Position numbers and translations under genes: made by a program. The notes under the pieces were generated by a model that had not been told where the DNA came from, ran no database searches, and saw only the letters and a program-made list of their open reading frames with translations. From Anaerolineae bacterium (lineage in GTDB: Bacteria > Chloroflexota > Anaerolineae > Aggregatilineales > UBA2796), in contig JANWYI010000016.1 of assembly GCA_025055255.1 (NCBI GenBank), positions 19,195 to 67,983 on the forward strand: a stretch of DNA of 48,789 bases, read 5' to 3'. Of the stretch, positions 1 through 7,886 are shown in pieces (position 1 is the stretch's first letter; each line of letters opens with the position of its first letter).

Positions 1-516
1 GTGCCGATACCATGGCTCATTGTAGCGACGCGCGCCTTTTGCCTCGCGTGAGCCGATGATCACATCGTAACCTTCTAACGCAGGCGGCAAAAACTTGCTG
101 AGTTCCTCAATAGGCATGGAAAGGTCAGCATCGCATAGAAAACGGTAGACGCCGCGCGCCGCCAACATGCCGCGCCGCACAGCGCGACCTTTGCCGCGCG
201 GCTCACCTGCGAACAGACGCACATAAGGATGATCCTGCATGAAGGCACGTACCACGCCAACCGTGTCATCTGTGCTGCCGTTCTCAACTACGATCACCTC
301 AGCGCTGTACGGCTGTTGCTGCAGGAAAGCATCTATTTTGCGCAAAGTCTCAGGCAGACGTAGCGCCTCATTCAGAGCTGGGATAATGATCGAGAGAAAC
401 GGACGATCTGACTCGTTGGCAGGCGTTGAGACTTGCTCTGGCACAGATAACATCCTATTTTCGTGCGCTGCACGATTGGCGCTCTCCGAAGGCAGCGCAG
501 CAAAATCATGCCACAT
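1..516 (-). CDS. Glycosyltransferase family 2, C-terminus beyond window edge
   Basis: This is the N-terminal part of a GT-A fold glycosyltransferase; the frame runs open off the left edge. The first strand reads LSIIIPALNE, followed by VIVVENGSTDDT for nucleotide binding, and CDADLSMP carries the DxD-like metal site. CDADLSMP and the later IGSREAKGA are typical of the dolichyl-phosphate glucosyltransferase / polyprenyl-phosphate sugar transferase branch, so a lipid-linked sugar donor is likely but the sugar is unknown. Several starts are possible: ATG at 537, ATG at 516 with GAGGA about 10 bases upstream, or ATG at 453 with no clear ribosome site. I chose 516. It lies 59 bases downstream of the radical SAM gene on the same strand and may be cotranscribed. 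Confidence 0.85.
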   Translation of the reverse strand, partial: MWHDFAALPSESANRAAHENRMLSVPEQVSTPANESDRPFLSIIIPALNEALRLPETLRKIDAFLQQQPYSAEVIVVENGSTDDTVGVVRAFMQDHPYVRLFAGEPRGKGRAVRRGMLAARGVYRFLCDADLSMPIEELSKFLPPALEGYDVIIGSREAKGARRYNEPWYRH

Positions 517-575
517 TTGCGTGTGTTCCTCATGCATGTAGTATGTGCAGCGCACTGAGCGCTGTGCCTGAGTCT

Positions 576-2510
576 TTATTGACTGACAGGCAAGAGCGGA
601 ATAATCTCATTAGCTGATGGCACTTGTGCGCCGCGCGCTGCTTTTGGCTTCACAGGTGGACATTCCCATGCCTCAGCAGGCGTCTGGCTGCGCACTTCGG
701 CAAACTTGGGCAGAATTCCGCAGGCAAAGCACTTGTGACGGCAATCTACGCGCGTCTCGCCGCGTTGAGACATCAAATAGTCCTCCAGCAAGAACTTCTT
801 CTTGACAGCCGCGTCAATGTGATCCCACGGGAAAACCTCATCAAGCGGACGCGGACGATGTGTGTAGAAGTCCATGCTCAAGCCTTCAGCGGCAAATGCC
901 TCGCGCCACAGCTCTGGCTTGTGCTGATCCTGCCAAGCGTCAAACTTGGCGCCGTTGCGCCATGCGCGTAGGATCACCTTGCCAAGACGACGGTCGCCGC
1001 GCGAGAGGAAAGCCTCAAAGAGCGTTTCCTGCGGATTGTTCCAGCGCAGGCGCAGACCGTTGCCACGCAGCTCGCGTTTGAGCAGCTCTTGCTTGGCGTA
1101 TATCTGCTCTAAGCTATCCAGCGGCGACCACTGAAACGGCGTATGCGGCTTGGGAATGAACGTGCTGACGCCGACGTTGACATTAGCTTTATTGCCGTGA
1201 AATGGACGCCCTTGCGCCAAGACTGCCTTCGAAAGATCGGCAATCGCCTTGACATCTTCAAGCGTCTCGCTGGGATGCCCAATCATGAAGTACAGCTTGA
1301 TTGTGCGCCAACCGCGCTTGTAAATCTCGCGCGCCGTCTCCAGCACCTGTGCATCTGGCACGTATTTGTTGATGATGTCACGCATTTTTTCGGTCGCTGC
1401 TTCAGGCGCCAGTGTGAAGCCGCTGCGCCGCGTATCGCGTAGAGCATCCATTAAGTCAGCACTCATGGTCTCAATGCGCAAGCTGGGCAAGCCAATGCTC
1501 AAACCTTGAGCGCCCCAACGGTCGCCAATCTCGCGCACCAAGCGTTTGACGTGCGTGTAATCTGACGAGGAGAGCGAAAGCAGGCCAATTTCCTCGAAAC
1601 CTGTGTTGCGCACGATCTGATCTACGGCAGCTACAATTTCCTCAACAGTGCGTTCGCGCACAGGTCGCGTGACCATGCCGGCATGGCAGAAGCGGCAACC
1701 GCGTGTGCAGCCGCGCATAATCTCAATTGGCGCACGGTTGTGAACGGTATCCACATTTGGCACGATGAAGCGCGTGAACGGCTCAGGCAGGATTGGCACA
1801 ATGCGCTTCAGCACGCGCGGCGGCGCCTCAGGCACGTTCGGCGTCACTGAGGCAATGGTGCCGTCATCATAGTAGCGCACGTCATAGAAGCGTGGCACAT
1901 ACATACCTTGAACTTGTGCTAGAGCACGCAGCTGCTCCTCGCGCGATTTGCTGCGCGTTGCTATGATTACACGCGCAATGTCAAGAATGATCTCCTCGCC
2001 TTCGCCGATCACGAAAGCGTCAATGAAGTCCGCCATTGGCTCTGGATTGTAGCAGGCGTGTCCGCCGGCGATGACTAGCGGATAGCGCTCATCGCGCTCA
2101 GCAGAGAGCACAGGCATGCCTGCGAGGTCAATCAGGTTGAGCGCATTGGTGTAGAGCTGTTCGTACGGCAAACTAATGCCGAGCAGGTCAAATTCACGGA
2201 TCGGGCGCTTGCTCTCAAGGCTGTAGAGCGGAATGCCGTGTTGGCGCATCAGCGCTTCCATGTCCAGCCATGGGCAGTAGACACGCTCTGCCAGCATGTT
2301 GGGCTGTTTATTGAAGATATCATAGAGAATCATCAGCCCAAGGTTGGACATACCGAGATCGTAGATGTCTGGGAAAGCGAGCGCTGCACGGAAAGAGACT
2401 GACTCCCAGTCTTTTCGTACACTGTTGTACTCGCCACCGACATAACGCCCTGGTTTAACAACTGAGAGCAACAGACGGTCTAAATGACGCTCAATTTGCT
2501 CTGGTGTCAT
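576..2510 (-). CDS. B12-binding domain / radical SAM protein, TIGR03960-like
   Basis: This 644-residue protein matches the TIGR03960 family of cobalamin-binding-like radical SAM proteins, whose reaction is unknown. The N-terminal half (about 40-180) has the B12-binding-like Rossmann region, including FPDIYDLGMSNLG and VIAGGHACYNPEP. The radical SAM cluster CTRGCRFC uses Cys268, Cys272 and Cys275. A second cysteine group near the C-terminus (Cys590, Cys594, Cys597 in CRHKCFACG) is characteristic of the family. In many genomes this gene is fused to or followed by a DUF2344 (TIGR03936) partner near rplU/rpmA. Here the protein ends soon after the C-terminal cysteines, and the next gene is a glycosyltransferase. 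The ATG start is preceded by GGAGTGAG. Confidence 0.9.
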   Translation of the reverse strand: MTPEQIERHLDRLLLSVVKPGRYVGGEYNSVRKDWESVSFRAALAFPDIYDLGMSNLGLMILYDIFNKQPNMLAERVYCPWLDMEALMRQHGIPLYSLESKRPIREFDLLGISLPYEQLYTNALNLIDLAGMPVLSAERDERYPLVIAGGHACYNPEPMADFIDAFVIGEGEEIILDIARVIIATRSKSREEQLRALAQVQGMYVPRFYDVRYYDDGTIASVTPNVPEAPPRVLKRIVPILPEPFTRFIVPNVDTVHNRAPIEIMRGCTRGCRFCHAGMVTRPVRERTVEEIVAAVDQIVRNTGFEEIGLLSLSSSDYTHVKRLVREIGDRWGAQGLSIGLPSLRIETMSADLMDALRDTRRSGFTLAPEAATEKMRDIINKYVPDAQVLETAREIYKRGWRTIKLYFMIGHPSETLEDVKAIADLSKAVLAQGRPFHGNKANVNVGVSTFIPKPHTPFQWSPLDSLEQIYAKQELLKRELRGNGLRLRWNNPQETLFEAFLSRGDRRLGKVILRAWRNGAKFDAWQDQHKPELWREAFAAEGLSMDFYTHRPRPLDEVFPWDHIDAAVKKKFLLEDYLMSQRGETRVDCRHKCFACGILPKFAEVRSQTPAEAWECPPVKPKAARGAQVPSANEIIPLLPVSQ

Positions 2511-2528
2511 CGCTCACTCCGCTCCGCG

Positions 2529-2537
2529 TGCTAAAAT
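2529..2537 (+). promoter_or_regulatory. Possible extended -10 promoter for the 2586 gene
   Basis: TGCTAAAAT matches an extended -10 (TGn plus TAAAAT), with transcription expected near 2544, about 40 bases before the ATG at 2586. No convincing -35 is visible. The same TGCTAnAnT form occurs before several other genes in this window. Confidence 0.4.
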
Positions 2538-2585
2538 ACGACATATTCAGCGCAATTTGCCGACTGGGAAAAGTACTGCCAAGCT

Positions 2586-3344
2586 ATGAGTCAATTCTAT
2601 CGCAACCAGCCACCTGAACAACCGCCGCATGAGCCCGAGCCGCCGCGCAGCTACAAGCCTGAGGACTATCTCGGTACGTCTCAACCTGAGCGACCAATGC
2701 GCCACTTGTATGATATCTTGATAGCACAGTTGCCGCCTTGGTTGCCACGCGATCTGCTGCTCATAGGCGCACTGATAACTGCAGGCACGGCTGGCAGTCT
2801 CTGTCTGCTCGGCTTCTGTCTGCTCATCACTTTCTCTGAGAGCCTTATCCCGCGCCCAAGCACGCCAACGCTCGCTGTAGTTGCCACAGTCACACCAATC
2901 TTTGTGACCGCTACGCCTGAAGCCTCGCCTGTGCCGTTCTACGATACCTCGCGGATTGGCAGTTTCCTCAATCCCTTCATTGACGCCAATCTTGAAGGCA
3001 TGCAGGTGCTTGTCATCGAAGTGCTAGACCCAGTCACTGGCAGTTACGTGCGCAGCGCACCTATTAGTGCCAATACACTGGAAATGCAGCAATTCATCAC
3101 TGCCTTCAACATTGCGCAAGCAATTGTAGCGCCTGATTTGACCTGTCCCGATCATGTGCGCTTTCTGATCGCACGCGCCGATGGCTCGTTCATCTCAATC
3201 GGCGCGTGCTTGAAAGGCGTGGTCATTCTGCGCGGCGCAGCCCTGCCCAATCTTGGCGGCAATGACCTACCAATGGGACCTTATTTCACAGACATCTTGA
3301 CGCCGTATCTGCCTAGCACCTATCAGGCGCTGCTGCAGCGCTGA
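2586..3344 (+). CDS. Single-pass membrane protein of unknown function
   Basis: I do not recognise this 252-residue protein. It starts with a Pro/Glu-rich hydrophilic segment of about 50 residues. One strong membrane helix follows at about 58-85 (LLLIGALITAGTAGSLCLLG). Next is a Thr/Pro-rich stalk and an extracytoplasmic domain from about 115 with no motif I can place. The layout fits an inside-out orientation with a globular domain outside. It is divergent from the radical SAM gene (75-base gap). Its stop codon directly abuts the stop of the convergent isomerase gene, with no intergenic base. A 6-bp hairpin (3327-3332 with 3336-3341) sits just before the stop. Confidence 0.75.
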   Translation: MSQFYRNQPPEQPPHEPEPPRSYKPEDYLGTSQPERPMRHLYDILIAQLPPWLPRDLLLIGALITAGTAGSLCLLGFCLLITFSESLIPRPSTPTLAVVATVTPIFVTATPEASPVPFYDTSRIGSFLNPFIDANLEGMQVLVIEVLDPVTGSYVRSAPISANTLEMQQFITAFNIAQAIVAPDLTCPDHVRFLIARADGSFISIGACLKGVVILRGAALPNLGGNDLPMGPYFTDILTPYLPSTYQALLQR

Positions 3345-4349
3345 TCACTCTCGTCGTTTCTGGAAAGCAGCGTCAAAAGCAGCGGCAGACGGCGCAATGT
3401 CGGCGCGGCGCACCACTTGGACTGCCTCGGCAGCACCTGCCTCGCGTTGCATGCCGCTATCTTCCCATTCAACCGAGAGCGGACCAGTGTAGCCAATTGC
3501 GTTCAGGCTGCGCACGATCTGCTCAAAGTTGATCTCGCCACGCCCTGGCGAGACAAAATCCCAGCCGCGTCGCCGATCTCCAAAGGCAAGGTGCGAGCTG
3601 AGGATGCTGCGCCGTCCGTCAAGCCGTTTAAGCGAGTCCTTGATGTGGACGTGATAGATTCGGTCGGCGAACTCTTCGATGAAGGCGACTGGATCAACGA
3701 ACTGGTGGTTGAGATGGCTCGGATCGAAGTTGATGCCGAAGGCAGGTCGCCGATTAATTGCTTCCAGCGCTTTATGCGTCGTGAAAATGTCATACGCAAT
3801 TTCAGTTGGATGCACCTCAAGGGCAAAGCGCACGCCGACCTCGTCAAAAACGTCCAAGATTGGATTCCAACGCGCAGCAAAGTCGGCGTAGCCTACCTCG
3901 ATCATGGCATCACTGGTCGGCGGAAAGCGGTAGAGCAAGTGCCAAACGCTGCTGCCCGTGAAGCCGTTCACTACTTTCACGCCAAGCATAGCCGCAGCGC
4001 GCGCCGTGTTCATCATCTCCTGCGCAGCGCGCTGGCGCACACCTTCTGGCTCGCCGTCACCCCAGACGTGCGGCGGCAAGATGCTCTTATGGCGCTCATC
4101 AATCGGATCGCAGACACATTGCCCAACTAAGTGATTGCTGATTGCAAAGCAGCGTAAGCCGTGCTTGGCGAGGATATCTAGGCGCGATTGGATGTAGCCA
4201 TCTTCGCTCAGCGCCCGCGAGACTTCAAAATGATCGCCCCAGCACGCCAATTCGAGCCCATCGTAGCCCCACGCAGCCGCTTTCTCCGCTAGGACGCTCA
4301 GTGGCAGGTCTGCCCATTGCCCAGTGAATAGAGTAATAGGTCTAGCCAC
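3345..4349 (-). CDS. Sugar phosphate isomerase/epimerase, TIM barrel (AP endonuclease 2 family)
   Basis: This 334-residue protein belongs to the xylose isomerase-like TIM-barrel superfamily. The opening [13 protein letters not shown] strand is typical. Metal ligands appear in family order: Glu178 (ALEVHPTE), Asp209 and His212 (FDPSH), His235 (HVHIKD), and Glu294 or Glu296 (VEWED). Members isomerise or epimerise sugars or inositol derivatives; the substrate cannot be read from sequence. Start is GTG, with GAGAGGA about 8 bases upstream. It follows bioY by 51 bases on the same strand, so it may end a PIN/TRAM-gltX-bioY transcript, although no functional link is evident. Confidence 0.88.
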   Translation of the reverse strand: MARPITLFTGQWADLPLSVLAEKAAAWGYDGLELACWGDHFEVSRALSEDGYIQSRLDILAKHGLRCFAISNHLVGQCVCDPIDERHKSILPPHVWGDGEPEGVRQRAAQEMMNTARAAAMLGVKVVNGFTGSSVWHLLYRFPPTSDAMIEVGYADFAARWNPILDVFDEVGVRFALEVHPTEIAYDIFTTHKALEAINRRPAFGINFDPSHLNHQFVDPVAFIEEFADRIYHVHIKDSLKRLDGRRSILSSHLAFGDRRRGWDFVSPGRGEINFEQIVRSLNAIGYTGPLSVEWEDSGMQREAGAAEAVQVVRRADIAPSAAAFDAAFQKRRE

Positions 4350-4400
4350 GTTAAAAATCCTCTCAGAGGCTCTGTTTTCGCCTGATTTCAGCGCCCCGAT

Positions 4401-4952
4401 CTACATAATCCAGCTGATACGAAGTGCGCGCCCAAGACGAATGAGCGACACTGCCAAGAGCGCCTTGCCAAAGTCGGCGAGGATGAATGGCGCCACGCCA
4501 AGCGCGATAGCACGTTCCCAGCTACCTACAAAGCCTAGCATGACCAGAGCGCCGCCAATGTAAATGACCAAAACAGACACGCAGCAGATCGCAAACGCGC
4601 TCCATGTGCCGCGTCCACGCCCAATGCCTGCTAGGGCTGCAGCAGGCAGAAAAGCGATCAAGTAGCCCGCTGTTGGACCTGCAAAGGCAGCCGTGCCAAG
4701 CCCGCGCGCGTCTAGTGGCAAGCCTGAGGCAATAGCAACTAGATAAGCACCTACGCTTGCCGCTGCCTCACGGCTACCTAAGGTCAGACCGAGCAGCAAG
4801 ACCGCCAGCACTTGAAAAGTAATCGGCACAGGCGTGTTCGGCAAAGTGACTGTGACTTTGGCAGACAGGCTCAGCAAAAGCACTGCAATGCTGATTCGCA
4901 AAAATAACGTCAAAATTGCCTTGAGCGGCTGAACTTGAGCATGTGTACGCAT
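4401..4952 (-). CDS. bioY: Biotin transporter substrate-binding subunit BioY
   Basis: This is a 183-residue, six-helix S component of an ECF biotin importer. The BioY hallmarks are TVTLPNTPVPITFQ near residue 35, then LGSREAAASVGAYL and GPTAGYLIAF, which line the biotin pocket. The frame could extend upstream into gltX, but ATG at 4952 has GGAAGG at good spacing, leaves 55 bases after gltX, and gives the usual length. No bioM/bioN ATPase or transmembrane subunit is nearby. The protein would act alone or with an ECF module encoded elsewhere. Confidence 0.93.
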   Translation of the reverse strand: MRTHAQVQPLKAILTLFLRISIAVLLLSLSAKVTVTLPNTPVPITFQVLAVLLLGLTLGSREAAASVGAYLVAIASGLPLDARGLGTAAFAGPTAGYLIAFLPAAALAGIGRGRGTWSAFAICCVSVLVIYIGGALVMLGFVGSWERAIALGVAPFILADFGKALLAVSLIRLGRALRISWIM

Positions 4953-5007
4953 TCTGGCACCTTCCACTCCCGTAAAAGTTGAAACGCAGAGCTGGATTAT
5001 AGCGCAA

Positions 5008-6504
5008 TCAGGCTGCCAGTGTGTGGAGTAAAGCACGTTGCAAACGTTCACGTACCTCAGCCACGCTCAGCAGCGCTAGGATGTCCGTGAGATGCGCGCC
5101 GCCAGTTGCGCCTGTCAGCGCGACACGAATTGGCGGCAAAACTTGCTTGCCACTCAGGTTGTGTGACTGCTTTAGCTGATCGCGCACACTTTTTAGCAAT
5201 GCCTCTGCTTCAGCGTGCGTCAATTGCAGCGTTTGAGGCAACGCTGCACTCAGTGTGTTGAGCGCTACGGCGGCACTTTCAGCTTGCAAGAGTGCCAATG
5301 CTTCAGGTGTAAAGGTTTGTGGCGGCTCAAAGGCAAAGCGCGCCACTTTGACTACGTCGCCAATGGCAACTAGCTCATCACGGATAGCAGCGATGAGCGC
5401 CTCACACCACGCTGAATCTGAGAGCTGCGCTGCTTCAGGATAAGCAGCGCGCAAATACGGCATGGCGAGCGCGCTCAGCTCGGCATTTGAGAGCCGCTTC
5501 ATGTGCTGCTGATTGAACCAATTGAGCCGATCTACGTCAAAGACGGCAGGACTGGTGCTGAGCCGATCCAGCGTGAAGCGCACCACGATCTCTTCAGGCG
5601 TCATGATCTCTTCAGTGCTGCCTGGATGCCAGCCCAGAAAGGCGAGATAGTTAAAGATAGCCTGTGGCAAGTAGCCGCGTTGACGCAGGGTCGCTACGCG
5701 AAGCATTTCAGCGTACTCGGCGTACTCAGCTGAGTGTTCAGCATCATCGCGCTTCTTAATCTTGCGGCGTTCATGATCTGTGACGAGCGGCAAGTGGACA
5801 AACTGTGGCGCCTGCCAGCCAAGCGCTGCATACAAATTGACGTGAATTGGTGTGGACGGCAACCACTCGTCTGCGCGGATAACGTGCGTGATGCGCATGT
5901 CGTGATCGTCCACTACAGACGCTAAGTGGTAGGTTGGATAGCCGTCAGACTTCAAAATAATAGGATCGCCGTGGTCGGCATTCTCAAAGTGAATTGTGCC
6001 GCGCAAAACGTCACGAACAAGCGTTGTACCGCTCTCAGGCATGACAAAGCGCACAACATGATGTTCAGCTGCGCTCAATGCACGCTTGCGGCAATGATTG
6101 TCGTAGCGTGGCTTCTGACCACGCGCCTGCTGCGTGCGGCGCACAATTTCAAGGCGCTCTGGCGAGCAGTCGCAGTAGTAAGCGTGACCAGAGTCGAGCA
6201 GTTGCTGAACGACTTCATGATAGCGCGCCAAATTGTGTGATTGAATGTAGCGCGAGCCGTTCTCTGTGTCCGGACCTTCGTCCCACGTCAAGCCAAGCCA
6301 GCGCAAGGCATCCATCAGCTCTTCCTGAGCACCTGCCACAATGCGCTCGCGGTCAGTGTCCTCAATGCGCAGAATGAACTGACCGCCTGTGTGCCGCGCC
6401 CACAGCCATGCAAAAAGTGCTGTACGCAGATTGCCTAAGTGTGTGCGTCCTGTAGGACTCGGCGCGTAGCGCGTACGCGCAGGATTAAAACCGTGTTCGC
6501 TCAT
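5008..6504 (-). CDS. gltX: Glutamyl-tRNA synthetase
   Basis: This class I synthetase (498 residues) charges tRNA-Glu with glutamate in the cytoplasm. The HIGH-equivalent region is APSPTGRTHLGN at about 14-25, followed by LRIEDTDRER. The KMSKS-equivalent loop reads KIKKRDD at 248-254, where the usual Ser is Lys. After it comes an Ala/Glu/Tyr-rich stretch (EYAEYAEM) before GYLPQAIFNYLAFLGW. The C-terminal helical anticodon-binding domain is complete. Its ATG overlaps the stop codon of the upstream PIN/TRAM gene by one base (TAATG), which suggests translational coupling. Whether the enzyme is discriminating cannot be decided from sequence alone. Confidence 0.95.
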   Translation of the reverse strand: MSEHGFNPARTRYAPSPTGRTHLGNLRTALFAWLWARHTGGQFILRIEDTDRERIVAGAQEELMDALRWLGLTWDEGPDTENGSRYIQSHNLARYHEVVQQLLDSGHAYYCDCSPERLEIVRRTQQARGQKPRYDNHCRKRALSAAEHHVVRFVMPESGTTLVRDVLRGTIHFENADHGDPIILKSDGYPTYHLASVVDDHDMRITHVIRADEWLPSTPIHVNLYAALGWQAPQFVHLPLVTDHERRKIKKRDDAEHSAEYAEYAEMLRVATLRQRGYLPQAIFNYLAFLGWHPGSTEEIMTPEEIVVRFTLDRLSTSPAVFDVDRLNWFNQQHMKRLSNAELSALAMPYLRAAYPEAAQLSDSAWCEALIAAIRDELVAIGDVVKVARFAFEPPQTFTPEALALLQAESAAVALNTLSAALPQTLQLTHAEAEALLKSVRDQLKQSHNLSGKQVLPPIRVALTGATGGAHLTDILALLSVAEVRERLQRALLHTLAA

Positions 6505-7574
6505 TATTTCCTCGAAGTGTCGTCAAGGCGTGCAAAGTACATCTTGCCTGCTGAAGTCTGAATCATGCGCACGATCACCACGTCTACCTTTCGGTCGAGG
6601 TGACGGCGACCATCTTCGACCACTACCATTGTGCCGTCATCAAGGTAGCCGACGCCTTGCCCAGGCTCGCGTCCCTCAGCAATTATCTGCAACGTGATCA
6701 CCTCATTTGGCAAGATAACTGCTTTGACAGCGTTAGCCAGCTCGTTGATATTCAGCACCTCTACACCTTGCAAGTTGGCAGTGCGCTTAAGCGTGTAGTC
6801 TGTTGTGAGCAACAGCGCGTTCATCTGCTTGGCGAGCGCGATCAGCTTGTGATCCACTTCGCGGGCAGTTTCCACGTCCACATCGAGCAGCTGCACAGGC
6901 GCTTTGCTCTCACGCTGAAGCTCCTCAAGGATTTCCAAGCCACGCCGTCCGCGATTGCGCCGCAGCGTATTGCTGTCATCAGCAATATGCTGAATTTCGC
7001 GCAGCACAAAGCTCGGCACGATCAGCTCACCTTGAATAAAGCCTGTCTTGCTGATGTCAAGGATACGCCCGTCAATGATAGCGCTGCTATCCACCAGAAT
7101 CTTAGTGCTGCCGATATAAGTCGGCTGAAGCGAGCGCTCAGAGTCTTTTTCAGCAGGGCGCAGCAGACGCGGCACAATCCTGACCAAGTCTTGGGCGCGC
7201 AGGGCAAAGATAGTCACGCTTAGATAGCTAAAAGCAACCATTGTAATGACAGGCAGCCACTGGTTGAGCGGCGACGGCAGCAAACTGAGCGGCACAGCGG
7301 CAAGCGCAGCAACAGCGAGACCAAAGAGTAAGCCGATAATGGCTGTGACTAACGTCTCTGCAGGCGTCTCCATGATGGCGGCGCGCGCAAGACGCGCTGG
7401 GCGTGTAGTGAAGTAGGGCGTCAAGATGAGGCCGGTTAAGGCGCCGACCATGCCAAACAAAAGCGTGGTCGCTTCACGGGTGAGCGGCGGGACATCCAGT
7501 TCAGCGCCTAGGCGCGCGCCGACTAGCGACAGGGCAATCATGCCGACAAGCCGCCAGACCAACTCGAACGTCAT
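6504..7574 (-). CDS. Membrane-anchored PIN/TRAM domain protein (YacL family)
   Basis: This 356-residue protein has four predicted N-terminal membrane helices (about 5-22, 36-54, 75-100, 105-124). A cytoplasmic PIN nuclease-like domain follows (about 156-280), with acidic residues in ILVDSSAIIDGR, FVLREIQ and TTDYTLKR. It ends in a TRAM RNA-binding domain (about 288-350, including GQGVGYLDDGTMVVVEDG). This is the architecture of Bacillus YacL and relatives, which are presumed membrane-tethered RNases; the substrate is unknown. ATG is preceded by GGAAAGG. It is the first gene of a likely operon with gltX and bioY. Confidence 0.92.
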   Translation of the reverse strand: MTFELVWRLVGMIALSLVGARLGAELDVPPLTREATTLLFGMVGALTGLILTPYFTTRPARLARAAIMETPAETLVTAIIGLLFGLAVAALAAVPLSLLPSPLNQWLPVITMVAFSYLSVTIFALRAQDLVRIVPRLLRPAEKDSERSLQPTYIGSTKILVDSSAIIDGRILDISKTGFIQGELIVPSFVLREIQHIADDSNTLRRNRGRRGLEILEELQRESKAPVQLLDVDVETAREVDHKLIALAKQMNALLLTTDYTLKRTANLQGVEVLNINELANAVKAVILPNEVITLQIIAEGREPGQGVGYLDDGTMVVVEDGRRHLDRKVDVVIVRMIQTSAGKMYFARLDDTSRK

Positions 7575-7886
7575 GTGTGCGCCTTTCCAAAACTTATGCT
7601 GAACTAACGCTTAATTTTAGCAGACCGAGTAGGCTTTGCAGAGGTTGAATTCTTTCGCCGCTGTCCGAAGAAAACAGGTCTGATAAGGCTGTTGCCACAG
7701 CGCTGTGTTGCAATGGCAGAACTTTAATTTTCGATGCGTGCCACGCAAGATAGGTCGCTGCGCAATTATGAGCTAGATTGCGCTAGAGCGTCTTCTGGTG
7801 TCTGACACTGAGCTTCACCACTTGACATTGCTGCTTGCTCGCTGCAGCGCAGGCATATTGTTAGTGCAACAGCTGAGGCACACAGC
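7575..7886. other. Intergenic region, no gene seen
   Basis: This 312-base gap lies between the kinase gene end and the PIN/TRAM gene start, both on the minus strand. Close to the PIN/TRAM ATG, the minus strand has TGCTAAAAT (7614-7622), an extended -10, with CTGCAA (7636-7641) as a weak -35 at 16-base spacing. I see no convincing ORF, RNA fold or repeat in the remainder. Confidence 0.5.
7614..7641 (-). promoter_or_regulatory. Possible promoter of the PIN/TRAM-gltX-bioY genes
   Basis: On the minus strand, CTGCAA is followed after 16 bases by TAAAAT, which is itself preceded by TGC. The start of transcription would fall about 35 bases before the ATG at 7574. The -35 is weak; the extended -10 is the main support. 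Confidence 0.35.

Noticed and set aside
3417-4130. Plus-strand frame of 237 codons opposite the isomerase gene
   Set aside because: The minus strand encodes a complete TIM-barrel enzyme with metal ligands in order; the opposite frame lacks a ribosome site and known motifs.
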